Of a DNA stretch of 64,000 bases, positions 55,389 through 62,990 are shown piece after piece. Position numbers and translations under genes: made by a program. The notes beneath the pieces are model-generated. The model did no database searches and was not told the DNA's origin. It saw only the letters and a program-made list of their open reading frames with translations. The stretch is from Sporosarcina jiandibaonis (GTDB lineage Bacteria; Bacillota; Bacilli; Bacillales_A; Planococcaceae): positions 1-64,000 of the forward strand of contig NZ_JAAOIY010000005.1 of NCBI RefSeq assembly GCF_013184495.1, given 5' to 3'. The number at the start of each line of letters is the position of its first letter. Position 1 is the first letter of the stretch.

Positions 55389-55560
55389 ATTCCCAAGAAA
55401 GTAAAATGATTTTTCAAATAGGCTGCTTTGGGCTAGCTTGTTCCTCATTGCGATTGGCCTCGAATTTCTCGACGATTCCTTTATCATCCCATGCTTTTTT
55501 CAATCAACCCACCCCTAACTTAATATCAAAAGTGTATCATATAGAATGAGTATTGAAACT
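55389..55560 (-). pseudogene. decayed partial copy of the alkD 5' end
   Basis: About 170 bp closely match 54674-54835, which contains the first 38 or so codons of alkD, its start, its ribosome site and its promoter flank. The copy keeps GAATTTCTCGAC, CATGCTTTTTTCAATCAACCC and GTGTATCATAT but has substitutions and a short deletion, and it lacks the rest of the gene. A tandem duplication with loss of the 3' part is the simplest reading. Confidence 0.85.
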
Positions 55561-55611
55561 TTCTGAAAGTTCATTCGTAGAAGTAGTTAAGTGAGTAAAG
55601 GGGGATTTTCA

Positions 55612-56316
55612 TTGAAACGAAGTAATGCGAAAGTTTTTGTGCTTGGATCTTTTCATATGTTTGAACACGAGGATTTATATTCTGAGAAAAGGCAAGCTGA
55701 AATTGAGGAATTAGTATCCACATTAGAAAAGTTTAAACCAACAAAGATTGCAGTTGAAATGGTGCCAGAAGACAATGAATATTGTAATGAAAAATATAAA
55801 CAATATAAAATGGGTACATACGAGCTAGAAATGAATGAAATATTTCAAGTAGGCTTTCGTTTAGGTTTAAAGCTAGAGCATGAACAAATTTATCCAACCG
55901 ATTGGATGGGTAATGCGGATATGGATTATGGAGAAGTTGTGAGTTGGGCAAAAGAAAATCAACCAGAGCTTTTAAATGAAATATATGAGGGACTTGTAAT
56001 CCCTGAATTAACGGAAGATAAAAGTATAATAGATTATTATAAAGAGTTAAATGATCCCTGTTTTCTTAATATGTTGCATAAAATGTATGTAAATATAGCT
56101 CGTGTTGGCGATCTTAATAATAATGTTGGTATGAACTGGCTAAGTTGGTGGTATAAAAGAAATTTAATCATGTTTGCAAATTTGACACGTCTTATCAATT
56201 CGGAAGACGAACGTATTTTATTCATTGTAGGTGGCTCACATTCAGTTATAGTTACTAACTTCCTTGAAGAAAGTGAAGTTTGTGAGATCATTCAACCACT
56301 TAGTTATCTATCTTGA
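55612..56316 (+). CDS. DUF5694 / TraB-ChaN-like protein, unknown
   Basis: 234 residues. It has the pattern LGSFHMFEHED at the N-terminus (about 9-19), KIAVEMVPED (about 44-53) and the C-terminal LFIVGGSHSVIV (about 207-218), seen in DUF5694 and related TraB/EreA-like proteins that have paired His/Glu residues. Hydrolase activity is suggested by this fold but not shown. I chose the TTG at 55612 after GGGGGA; a GTG at 55591 is in frame. Confidence 0.75.
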   Translation: MKRSNAKVFVLGSFHMFEHEDLYSEKRQAEIEELVSTLEKFKPTKIAVEMVPEDNEYCNEKYKQYKMGTYELEMNEIFQVGFRLGLKLEHEQIYPTDWMGNADMDYGEVVSWAKENQPELLNEIYEGLVIPELTEDKSIIDYYKELNDPCFLNMLHKMYVNIARVGDLNNNVGMNWLSWWYKRNLIMFANLTRLINSEDERILFIVGGSHSVIVTNFLEESEVCEIIQPLSYLS

Positions 56317-56339
56317 AAGGAGTAATATGCTCTAGATGG

Positions 56340-56543
56340 ATATTCCTTATAAAACAAATAGGCCAGGTTGTTTTACAAAGGATAAAAAACAATGGCGGTA
56401 ATAACAGAGAAAATATTGAACCAAAGCTGGGAGAGTTTATCGGGGGCGGTCTGAGTGAAGTAGCAGACAGTATTAATCGACAAGAGATGGAAAGTGATGA
56501 TTTATATAGAGTGATTGTACAAGATGGAATCGGGGAGTTTTAA
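56340..56543 (+). pseudogene. gene remnant with a glycine-rich segment
   Basis: Frame from about 56424 reads PKLGEFIGGGLSEVADSINR and ESDDLYRV before a stop at 56543, but has no start with a ribosome site. A second, more decayed copy lies at about 57945-58035. The 56340 ATG opens only 21 codons in another frame. It looks like the tail end of a larger gene of unknown family. Confidence 0.6.
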
Positions 56544-56667
56544 TTGCTTATAACTTCCTAACGAAGATCAAGTATACCATTACCTTCGTTAAATGTTTTT
56601 GTATCCATTGTGCAATGTAGTACTTACTACTAATAACAATAAAACATGACAATAGGGAGGAAATAAA

Positions 56668-57183
56668 ATGGCTGGCATAACGGATATAACCTCTAAAACT
56701 AAAAAAAAGACAATCATTTTGTTGACTGGTATGTCCGGTACTGGTAAATCAACAGTCCTAGGTGAACTTTCTTGTAGGGGGTATGAAGTGATTGATACCG
56801 ATTATGATGGGTGGAGTATTTATGGTGAGGATCCAAGGTGGGACCATGGGTGGATATGGCACGAAGTACGAATGAAATCGTTACTTAGTGAACATATCAA
56901 AGGTACATTATTCATTTCCGGTACCGTATCAAATCAAGGAAAATTTTACCCCTATTTTGATTCAATTGTTCTCTTAAGTGCCCCACTAAATGTCATGCGT
57001 GAACGTATAGAAAATCGAACCATAAACAATTATGGAAAAACGCACGAAGAATGGAAGGAAATTGTGCATTACAAGGATACAGTCGAACCGCTATTAAGAG
57101 ACGGAGTGAATTTTGAGATTGATACAAGAAAACCTCTCAATCAGGTTGTAGATGAACTTGAAAAGATTGCTAATACTAATTGA
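56668..57183 (+). CDS. P-loop kinase-like protein
   Basis: 171 residues. Walker A is GMSGTGKSTVLGEL (about 21-34), VIDTDYDGW (about 43-51) is a kinase Asp region, and VLLSAPLNVMRERIENRTINNYGKTHEEW (110-140) contains the lid. Resembles shikimate/adenylate-kinase-like members of the AAA_18/33 group; the substrate is unknown. AGGGAGG precedes the ATG. Orphan gene in the accessory tract. Confidence 0.8.
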   Translation: MAGITDITSKTKKKTIILLTGMSGTGKSTVLGELSCRGYEVIDTDYDGWSIYGEDPRWDHGWIWHEVRMKSLLSEHIKGTLFISGTVSNQGKFYPYFDSIVLLSAPLNVMRERIENRTINNYGKTHEEWKEIVHYKDTVEPLLRDGVNFEIDTRKPLNQVVDELEKIANTN

Positions 57184-57311
57184 AGTAAGAATCTGCGCCA
57201 ATTCAGTAATCGGGCCATATCACAGAATAACTTGTTATTTCATGGAAACGGGCGCAATTCTCTAACCAGGAATTCCTTCAAATTTATATTGGACATAAAG
57301 AGCGACAAAAA

Positions 57312-57336
57312 ATAAAAGCGCCAACTGGCGCTTTAT
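57312..57336 (-). terminator. terminator after the 168-residue unknown gene
   Basis: AAAGCGCCA pairs with TGGCGCTTT, loop of three; on the minus strand it is followed by TATTTTTTG. Confidence 0.85.
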
Positions 57337-57842
57337 TATACCAAACTCCATTCTCCTGATTCTGATTCATGAGTGATGTCAATGTCAACAGTATTTCTAA
57401 TTTCTTCTTCAAGGCAATCGGTGAATTTAAGTACAAAAGCAGCCTTGGCAGCAGGTATGATAGCAGGTATTGCCTCAGGAGCTACAACACTTACAGCTAT
57501 TATTCCTGCAGCATAAACAGCTCCTTCTAAAGCACATTTAATAATTTTGTCTTTTGCATCCTGAGCAATATCAGCAGGATAACTAACACGTAATTCTAAC
57601 CAATGTTTAGAAGAACGAGTATATGCGCAAGGATATGGAGCGTCAAAAGATTCGCCAAATATTCTTACTCGTCGATGACATATTTCCATTTTTATTTCTG
57701 GTACACCACTAACAGATACAAGTTCCTTTTTCCACACTTCTTTATCAGCTTGTATGCGAGCAGTATCAGGTTCTTCTGAAATGAATTCGACCAGTTCATA
57801 TTCATCATTTGATGTTAGGTACCTAACTTCTATTGGATTCAT
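57336..57842 (-). CDS. 168-residue protein with a glycine/alanine-rich hydrophobic stretch, unknown
   Basis: The N-terminal 100 residues are polar (MNPIEVRYLTSNDEYELVEF at the start). Residues about 105-140 are a hydrophobic Ala/Ile/Val-rich run with two prolines (AAGIIAVSVVAPEAIPAII), then a short acidic tail. AAAGGAG precedes the ATG. No signal peptide. The hydrophobic patch resembles a membrane-inserting segment of small toxins or immunity proteins, but I cannot assign it. Confidence 0.7.
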   Translation of the reverse strand: MNPIEVRYLTSNDEYELVEFISEEPDTARIQADKEVWKKELVSVSGVPEIKMEICHRRVRIFGESFDAPYPCAYTRSSKHWLELRVSYPADIAQDAKDKIIKCALEGAVYAAGIIAVSVVAPEAIPAIIPAAKAAFVLKFTDCLEEEIRNTVDIDITHESESGEWSLV

Positions 57843-57944
57843 AGTAATACTCCTTTCTTTTAATCATAAATAAGATGTGTAATTATATATGAAATTATTC
57901 TTAATGTTTTATAAGCATTTGAAAGTTAAACGGCTTGTTAATTG

Positions 57945-58035
57945 CTGGGGGATTTATTGGGAGCGGTCTGGGCGAAGTGGCAGACAGTATTTAACAACAG
58001 GACGCGGAAAGTGATGATTTATATAGCGATAGGGC
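57945..58035 (+). pseudogene. second, decayed copy of the glycine-rich remnant
   Basis: Reads AGGFIGSGLGEVADSI, then a TAA stop, then QQDAESDDLYSD in the same frame. It matches 56424-56515 at most positions, with the stop replacing an Asn-Arg codon pair. It lies directly in front of the GNAT gene. Confidence 0.65.
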
Positions 58036-58085
58036 CAGATTGTTGAATAATCAAAAGACGAAATGTATCTGGAGGAATGGACTGT

Positions 58086-58802
58086 ATGGGGGGAAAAACG
58101 GAGTTAAAAAAAGCTGTAGATTTTTTTGTTCGAGGTGAGTTTTACTGTAGTCGTCAACCTGCATCCCAAGTACATGATTACGATTCAATAAAACATCTTG
58201 CTTTTGGCACAAATGTGGATGGCAGAACTGACGAGTTTATCGTTTATCATACAAATCCTGCTCACGTTATTAATACCATAAATAAACTAGACATAAAAAA
58301 AGACTATTGGCTTACCGTCTTTTCTGATGAAGAACCGTATTGTTATTATGCGAAGGGATATACGATCAAAAGTACAGAATTTCTTATGGCTTTAGATTTG
58401 GATAGTTGGTCATTTGAAACAGAAAACGAGATCATCAAGTGTGTCAAAACTGAGGAAGAAGCTCGACGTATCAATTATTTTTTCAATAAGTCTGCTATCG
58501 ATCTTGAAAAATTAAATGATCCTAATCTGCATTTTTACATTGGTGAGGAAAACGGACATCCTGCATCTTATGGAAGCTATGCACTACTAGATAAAACCGT
58601 ATTTTTGAATAATGTATTTACTTCAAAAATACATAGGGGTAAAGGAATGGCCACAGCACTTTGCCGAAAAATGCTTATTGATGCCAAGCAGGAAGGCGCT
58701 GTCCAGAGTGTACTCGTTTCTAGTGAGATGGGGCATCCTTTATATCTGAAATTGGGTTATCGAGATGTTTCAAAAATGTGGGTGTTGGAAAGAAAATCTT
58801 AA
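58086..58802 (+). CDS. GNAT-family acetyltransferase
   Basis: 238 residues with the GNAT fold in the C-terminal half: NNVFTSKIHRGKGMATALCRKML (about 175-197) holds the acetyl-CoA loop R-G-K-G-M-A, and LYLKLGYRDVSKMWVLER (about 218-235) is the closing strand. The N-terminal half is a non-catalytic extension. The ATG at 58086 has GGAGGA nine bases upstream. Its 3' end exists again as a fragment at 60035. Substrate unknown. Confidence 0.8.
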   Translation: MGGKTELKKAVDFFVRGEFYCSRQPASQVHDYDSIKHLAFGTNVDGRTDEFIVYHTNPAHVINTINKLDIKKDYWLTVFSDEEPYCYYAKGYTIKSTEFLMALDLDSWSFETENEIIKCVKTEEEARRINYFFNKSAIDLEKLNDPNLHFYIGEENGHPASYGSYALLDKTVFLNNVFTSKIHRGKGMATALCRKMLIDAKQEGAVQSVLVSSEMGHPLYLKLGYRDVSKMWVLERKS

Positions 58803-58950
58803 ACAATCGGGCGCGATAGCTGAATAAGTATTTGTCAGAAGGTTATTCAATCAACCTATGGGTATTAGTTGAACAGATGAGTACTATAATATCCGTTATA
58901 GGGCGCTTTTGGGGGACGTAATCGAAGGAACGCCGTCAGGAGGTATTAAT

Positions 58951-59466
58951 TTGTATGATCCAACAATATTTGAGAATTTAAAAGTAGCGTTTGAAAACCA
59001 TATTTATGATTTAGATAATATAGATGAAAAAATAACGATTATCAATCGGGTAGATCGCATGGACTTTGCCATTCTTTCTCGAGAATTTGCGATTCGATTT
59101 ACGCTCGTCAATCAACCAGACGTAACAGCTGAAATTGTACTACAAGCATCTGTCAAAGAGTTGGCAGGAGAAATATTAGAGGTGCCCGGAGAAAATCTAG
59201 GCAGCACCCTATCCGTGCGCTTTATCAAAACTGTTCAAAACCCTGCTATCGAGTGCCAGCAGATTGAAAATACCCTAAACACCATTTGGGAAACGGACAT
59301 TCACCTAACCCAAACACTGAGTTTCGTACATGGACAACAAGCGTCTGGTTACCTTAACAGCATAGTCATGACTTTCAATTCTAAAATAAACGAGAAGCAT
59401 ATGACGGATATTGCAGATTTGCTGACTCATGTATTGAAATCGTTAGAAGTGTTGAAGAACATATAA
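58951..59466 (+). CDS. 171-residue protein, unknown
   Basis: Starts at TTG (58951), seven bases after AGGAGG, giving MYDPTIFENLKVAFENHIYDL. Polar throughout, no membrane segment, no cysteines but one. A C-terminal helix KHMTDIADLLTHVLKSLEVL is visible. The open frame continues upstream to 58909 without a site. I do not recognise the family. Confidence 0.7.
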   Translation: MYDPTIFENLKVAFENHIYDLDNIDEKITIINRVDRMDFAILSREFAIRFTLVNQPDVTAEIVLQASVKELAGEILEVPGENLGSTLSVRFIKTVQNPAIECQQIENTLNTIWETDIHLTQTLSFVHGQQASGYLNSIVMTFNSKINEKHMTDIADLLTHVLKSLEVLKNI

Positions 59467-59570
59467 TAAAAAGGGGATATAGAATCGTGAACTGTCAAAT
59501 AAGGAGGGGAACGAAAGAGTATGATCAGTTCGATTTATCGACCGTAGATTTGAGAAGGGAGATAATTTAA

Positions 59571-59963
59571 ATTAAAAAGTTTATCTGGATTGTATTGATC
59601 TTAATCTTGCCAGTGATATTTTCAGGTTGTTCAGCATCTGAAGTGATTCGGGTGGGCACTCCTTTTAATGAGAATGGAACTGAAGGAATAAATATTGATA
59701 AGGAGATTAAGGACTCGAAATCAATAGAAGCTTTGAGGGCGATCATTAGAAAAGCTAGGGAGATTGAAGAGCCGATAGAATTAGATAGTGAACCAGAAAC
59801 CTTTTTTTCGCTTGATAGACCCAAGGAAGGTATTTCTGAATTGTGGTTGTATGTTTTGTATCAGGACGACGGTAGTTCAATTTTATATAATGAAGGTTCA
59901 AATAGTTACTTTGCCCTTTCTAAAGAGCAAACTAATGAATTGAGAAGCATAATAGGACAGTAA
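59571..59963 (+). CDS. small lipoprotein with an apparent ATT start
   Basis: About 130 residues. The signal sequence IKKFIWIVLILILPVIFSGC needs an ATT as first codon (59571), 9-10 bases after AAGGGAG; the first usual start codon in frame is TTG at 59595, which would lose the two lysines. Lipobox FSGC. The mature part is acidic and ends ALSKEQTNELRSIIG. Either a rare ATT start or a mutated start. Confidence 0.7.
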   Translation: MKKFIWIVLILILPVIFSGCSASEVIRVGTPFNENGTEGINIDKEIKDSKSIEALRAIIRKAREIEEPIELDSEPETFFSLDRPKEGISELWLYVLYQDDGSSILYNEGSNSYFALSKEQTNELRSIIGQ

Positions 59964-60034
59964 TAATTCTTTGTTCAGCTATCGGGCGCGATTATTGGAA
60001 AGACTGCCTTAAGGCGAGGAGGCTTTAAGGAAAA

Positions 60035-60181
60035 GTACTTTGCCGAAAAATGCTTATCGATGCCAAGCAGGAAGGCGCTGTTCAAACCGTACATGCTTCT
60101 AGTCAGATTGGGCATCTCTTAAATCTGACATTGGGTTATCAAGATTTATCAAAGATGTGGGTGTTGGAAAGGAAATCTTAA
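60035..60181 (+). pseudogene. 3' fragment of the GNAT gene
   Basis: Close copy of the last 145 bp of the GNAT gene at 58657-58802, still in frame (LCRKMLIDAKQEGAVQ ... MWVLERKS) and with the same stop and following AACAATC. The first three quarters of the gene are missing. Confidence 0.9.
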
Positions 60182-60288
60182 ACAATCCGACACTTTTGTA
60201 GATTACCAGAGATTGTTTATAAGACGGTCTTTTTTTGTTCAAAAGCTGACTAGCTGCAGAATAATGCGGCCGTAAGGAGTGGTATAAC

Positions 60289-60447
60289 ATGAATGAAGGA
60301 AGTTATTTCGTAGGATGGGGAACACTTGCATTAATTAACGCAGGTCTTGCACAAGGGAAAAATAGGAGCGGGTTGAACTGGTTTTTAATATCACTACTAT
60401 TAGGTCCTCTTGCAACGCTTTGCGTGGTTATTATTGACGAGATATGA
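60289..60447 (+). CDS. 52-residue membrane protein, unknown
   Basis: ATG at 60289 with AAGGAG eleven bases upstream. The product has two hydrophobic segments (about 5-22 and 30-49) joined by QGKNRSGLN. The second (WFLISLLLGPLATL) is like the C-terminal helix of many small phage and plasmid membrane proteins. Own terminator. Unrecognised otherwise. Confidence 0.75.
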   Translation: MNEGSYFVGWGTLALINAGLAQGKNRSGLNWFLISLLLGPLATLCVVIIDEI

Positions 60448-60465
60448 AAATAGCAGATAAACGAA

Positions 60466-60507
60466 TTAAAAAGCCTGTTTGGTTCATTGAACGAAACAGG
60501 CTTTTTC
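60466..60507. terminator. bidirectional terminator
   Basis: AAAAAGCCTGTTT pairs with AAACAGGCTTTTT, extended by GTTCA/TGAAC. Perfect A and T flanks let it stop both the 52-residue gene and the convergent lipoprotein gene. Confidence 0.92.
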
Positions 60508-60515
60508 CGAAATTA

Positions 60516-61811
60516 CTATTCTTTCACAATATACATTTTAGGATATTCGTTTGGTACTTTTTTGAAAATCACAGCATTCTCCCCATCAAAATTCGGCCCG
60601 ATGGTTACTCCTTCGTCAATTCTTAGGTTTTCTTTCATTTCACCTGTCTTAGGATCCACCACTATAAACAGTGTTTCTTCTGCGCCATGCTCCCATTTCG
60701 TTGCGCGAATATATACAGCATCTTCACTATAATCCGTCATTAAATCATATGAAAAATCGGAGGGACTATAATCTTCATACAATTGATCGGCTATGGCCAA
60801 TGTCCAGAGATGTTCGCCGCTGTTTTTATCGTATGCTAACACACCAACATTACTTTTAATGTAAAGGTTGTCACCTTTAACATCTGTCAGTAAATCTGTA
60901 GGATCTGAAGGATCTTCAATGACGGGCGTGCTGAAGAAAAGTTCACCCTCTTCGCTCATTCCATCGAATTTTAGCACATCTACAATCATCTCGCTAAAAT
61001 CTTTAATTGTTTCATCGTTTTCTTTTAATGCATAGAACGTATCGCCGTCCGCGACGAGCTTGTGGAAAAAGCCCTCAACCTCATACTGTTTTGTCCCATC
61101 AGCCTGGCTGTATGCAGCTAACCCTTCATCACCGAGTAAAACAATCAATTGGTCAGTCACAGCACTTTCAGTAAAATTGACGTCTGAATCTAAATCGACT
61201 TCCCATAGTTGTTCTTCTTTCGTTGTATCGAAAGCAATAAGTGTTTCATTGCCGGAAACGTATAGTATGTCGCCTTTTTTACTGATTGTCACTGCACTAT
61301 TCACTTGGAAAAGTCGTTTCACCTCTCCAGTTTCAAGATTTACTTCTGTCACATAGGATGCGCGGGCGTTTCGATCAAGCTCTACCAGATAATAATGATC
61401 CTCAAATAGATAGGTGCCTGAGTACATATCCACACTTAATCGTGAATCTCCTGGATCCATTGAGTCGTATGGACTCATGATTCCGTTTGGATAATCGTAA
61501 AAATAACTAGAGGAATTTCCCCTTACGATGAATGTGCCATTATGGGCAAAAGATTCATGCGGATGTTCCACAACAAGTACTTTTTCGAATTCAATGATTT
61601 CATGATTGGAATCTTCAAAATCGGTTGATTCCCAATCTAAGATATTCGTAACCGGAATTTCTTTATCAGAAGATTTTCCTTTGTCCGTGCCTTTCTTATC
61701 ACTGACTTGTTCCTTTGAATCGGAAGACTTATCCGAATCATTGCTGCATCCAGCCAATCCCAACATGAGGAGCATTGTAAAACTAAAGATAGAAATGATC
61801 ATTTTTCGCAA
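60516..61811 (-). CDS. lipoprotein with PQQ-like beta-propeller
   Basis: 431 residues. Signal peptide with lipobox LAGC near residue 21, then a Ser/Asp/Lys-rich linker (about 25-52). The rest has propeller blade sequences of the PQQ/quinoprotein kind (for example LYVSGNETLIAFDTTKEEQLWEVDL, and VGVLAYDKNSGEHLWTL), which suggest an eight-bladed scaffold like BamB. The TTG at 61811 has AGGAG upstream. Probably an extracytoplasmic scaffold; no enzyme residues visible. Confidence 0.85.
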   Translation of the reverse strand: MRKMIISIFSFTMLLMLGLAGCSNDSDKSSDSKEQVSDKKGTDKGKSSDKEIPVTNILDWESTDFEDSNHEIIEFEKVLVVEHPHESFAHNGTFIVRGNSSSYFYDYPNGIMSPYDSMDPGDSRLSVDMYSGTYLFEDHYYLVELDRNARASYVTEVNLETGEVKRLFQVNSAVTISKKGDILYVSGNETLIAFDTTKEEQLWEVDLDSDVNFTESAVTDQLIVLLGDEGLAAYSQADGTKQYEVEGFFHKLVADGDTFYALKENDETIKDFSEMIVDVLKFDGMSEEGELFFSTPVIEDPSDPTDLLTDVKGDNLYIKSNVGVLAYDKNSGEHLWTLAIADQLYEDYSPSDFSYDLMTDYSEDAVYIRATKWEHGAEETLFIVVDPKTGEMKENLRIDEGVTIGPNFDGENAVIFKKVPNEYPKMYIVKE

Positions 61812-61944
61812 AGCAACATCTCCTAATCTTTTCAATTATTTCATCATTACCCTTTACTCTATAATATACTGAATATTATATCGATAGGGCTTATGGATTA
61901 ATTGGAGGTGTAGGTACCTAGGTCTAGGGAGGGGCCGGCAATAA

Positions 61945-61976
61945 AAAATGACACCATTTAAAATGGCGTCATTTCA
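61945..61976 (-). terminator. terminator after the ornithine-cyclodeaminase-like gene
   Basis: On the minus strand AAATGACGCCATTT pairs with AAATGGTGTCATTT (G-U allowed), followed by TTT. It begins six bases after the stop. Confidence 0.85.
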
Positions 61977-61981
61977 TCAAT

Positions 61982-62971
61982 TCAAATATCAAATCGTATC
62001 CCAATCTCTTCGTTATTCGCTTTCCGATAAACCCCTTTAGCAACCGCCAAATCAAAATAAGCAGCGCCGACGGATTTAAAGAAAGTAATTTCTTCATCAT
62101 CCGTACGAGAATCCACAGCACCGGTTATCAGGTCCGTCAACTCGCCGTGAATGTCATCGAATGACCAATCAGGCTGTTTTGCTGCGTGGATTAATTCGCC
62201 AGCTTCTTCCGTCACGCCATGTAAATCATCGACGACAATTTTACTAGCGCGTTGTAGGAATTCGAAATCGACTTCTCTCATATGAGGCAAATACGATCCG
62301 ACGCCGTTTACATGGGTACCAGGTTTAACATCGTTTCCATTAAAAACAGGTTCAGAAGATCTCGTGCTGCAACAAATAATATCAGCACGTTTAACAGCGA
62401 CTGCGACATCACGTTCAATCGAAATCAAGATATCATCTTTAATTCCAAAATCACGAAGTTTTTCACCGAATTTAACAGCTTTTTCTTCAGTCGGATTCAC
62501 AAGCAGAATTTCCTTGATATCACGAACTTCAAGCACGCCAAGAACTTGTTCGAATGCCATTCCGCCCGTTCCGATGACCGTTAGAACTGAAGAATCAACA
62601 CGAGAAAGTCTAGCTGTCGCCAATCCGCTTAGTGCACCTGTACGCAAACGCGTTAAATAAGAAGCATTCATTAACGCAAGATGTTCACCATTTTGTGCAT
62701 CCGTCACGAGGACAACGCCTTGTGTAGTAGGTTTTCCAACAGCAGGATTATTCGGGAAAATCGTTACCGCTTTCATCGTTGCGATTTCATCCACTAAATC
62801 CGCGCTTGGCATGTACAGGGAAGAGGCTTCATGTTCTGGGAACTCCAAAACAGTTCGCGGCGGGTTTTCAACTTTTTCGCCCGCTTTCGCATGAAGAACT
62901 TTTTCGACATCACGTAAAGCTTCTTTCATCCCATAGTTTGTTTGTATTTCTTTTTCATTCAATAAAAGCAT
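61982..62971 (-). CDS. ornithine cyclodeaminase / mu-crystallin family protein
   Basis: 329 residues. The Rossmann NAD-binding segment TVIGTGGMAFEQVLGVL is near 133-149, preceded by YLTRLRTGALSGLATA (about 107-122, with the substrate Arg and Lys position T-R-T-G) and followed by GSYLPHMREVD (about 225). Members make proline from ornithine, or alanine or lysine derivatives; the true substrate is unknown. The ATG at 62971 has AAAGGA upstream. It is next to an MHS-family transporter and may be in one operon with it. Confidence 0.88.
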   Translation of the reverse strand: MLLLNEKEIQTNYGMKEALRDVEKVLHAKAGEKVENPPRTVLEFPEHEASSLYMPSADLVDEIATMKAVTIFPNNPAVGKPTTQGVVLVTDAQNGEHLALMNASYLTRLRTGALSGLATARLSRVDSSVLTVIGTGGMAFEQVLGVLEVRDIKEILLVNPTEEKAVKFGEKLRDFGIKDDILISIERDVAVAVKRADIICCSTRSSEPVFNGNDVKPGTHVNGVGSYLPHMREVDFEFLQRASKIVVDDLHGVTEEAGELIHAAKQPDWSFDDIHGELTDLITGAVDSRTDDEEITFFKSVGAAYFDLAVAKGVYRKANNEEIGIRFDI

Positions 62972-62990
62972 TGAGTTCATCCTTTGCTAA

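Noticed and set aside
55600..60500. Anti-phage defence island
   Set aside because: A P-loop kinase, a GNAT and unknown small genes lie here, but no recognised defence gene, nuclease pair or integrase was found.
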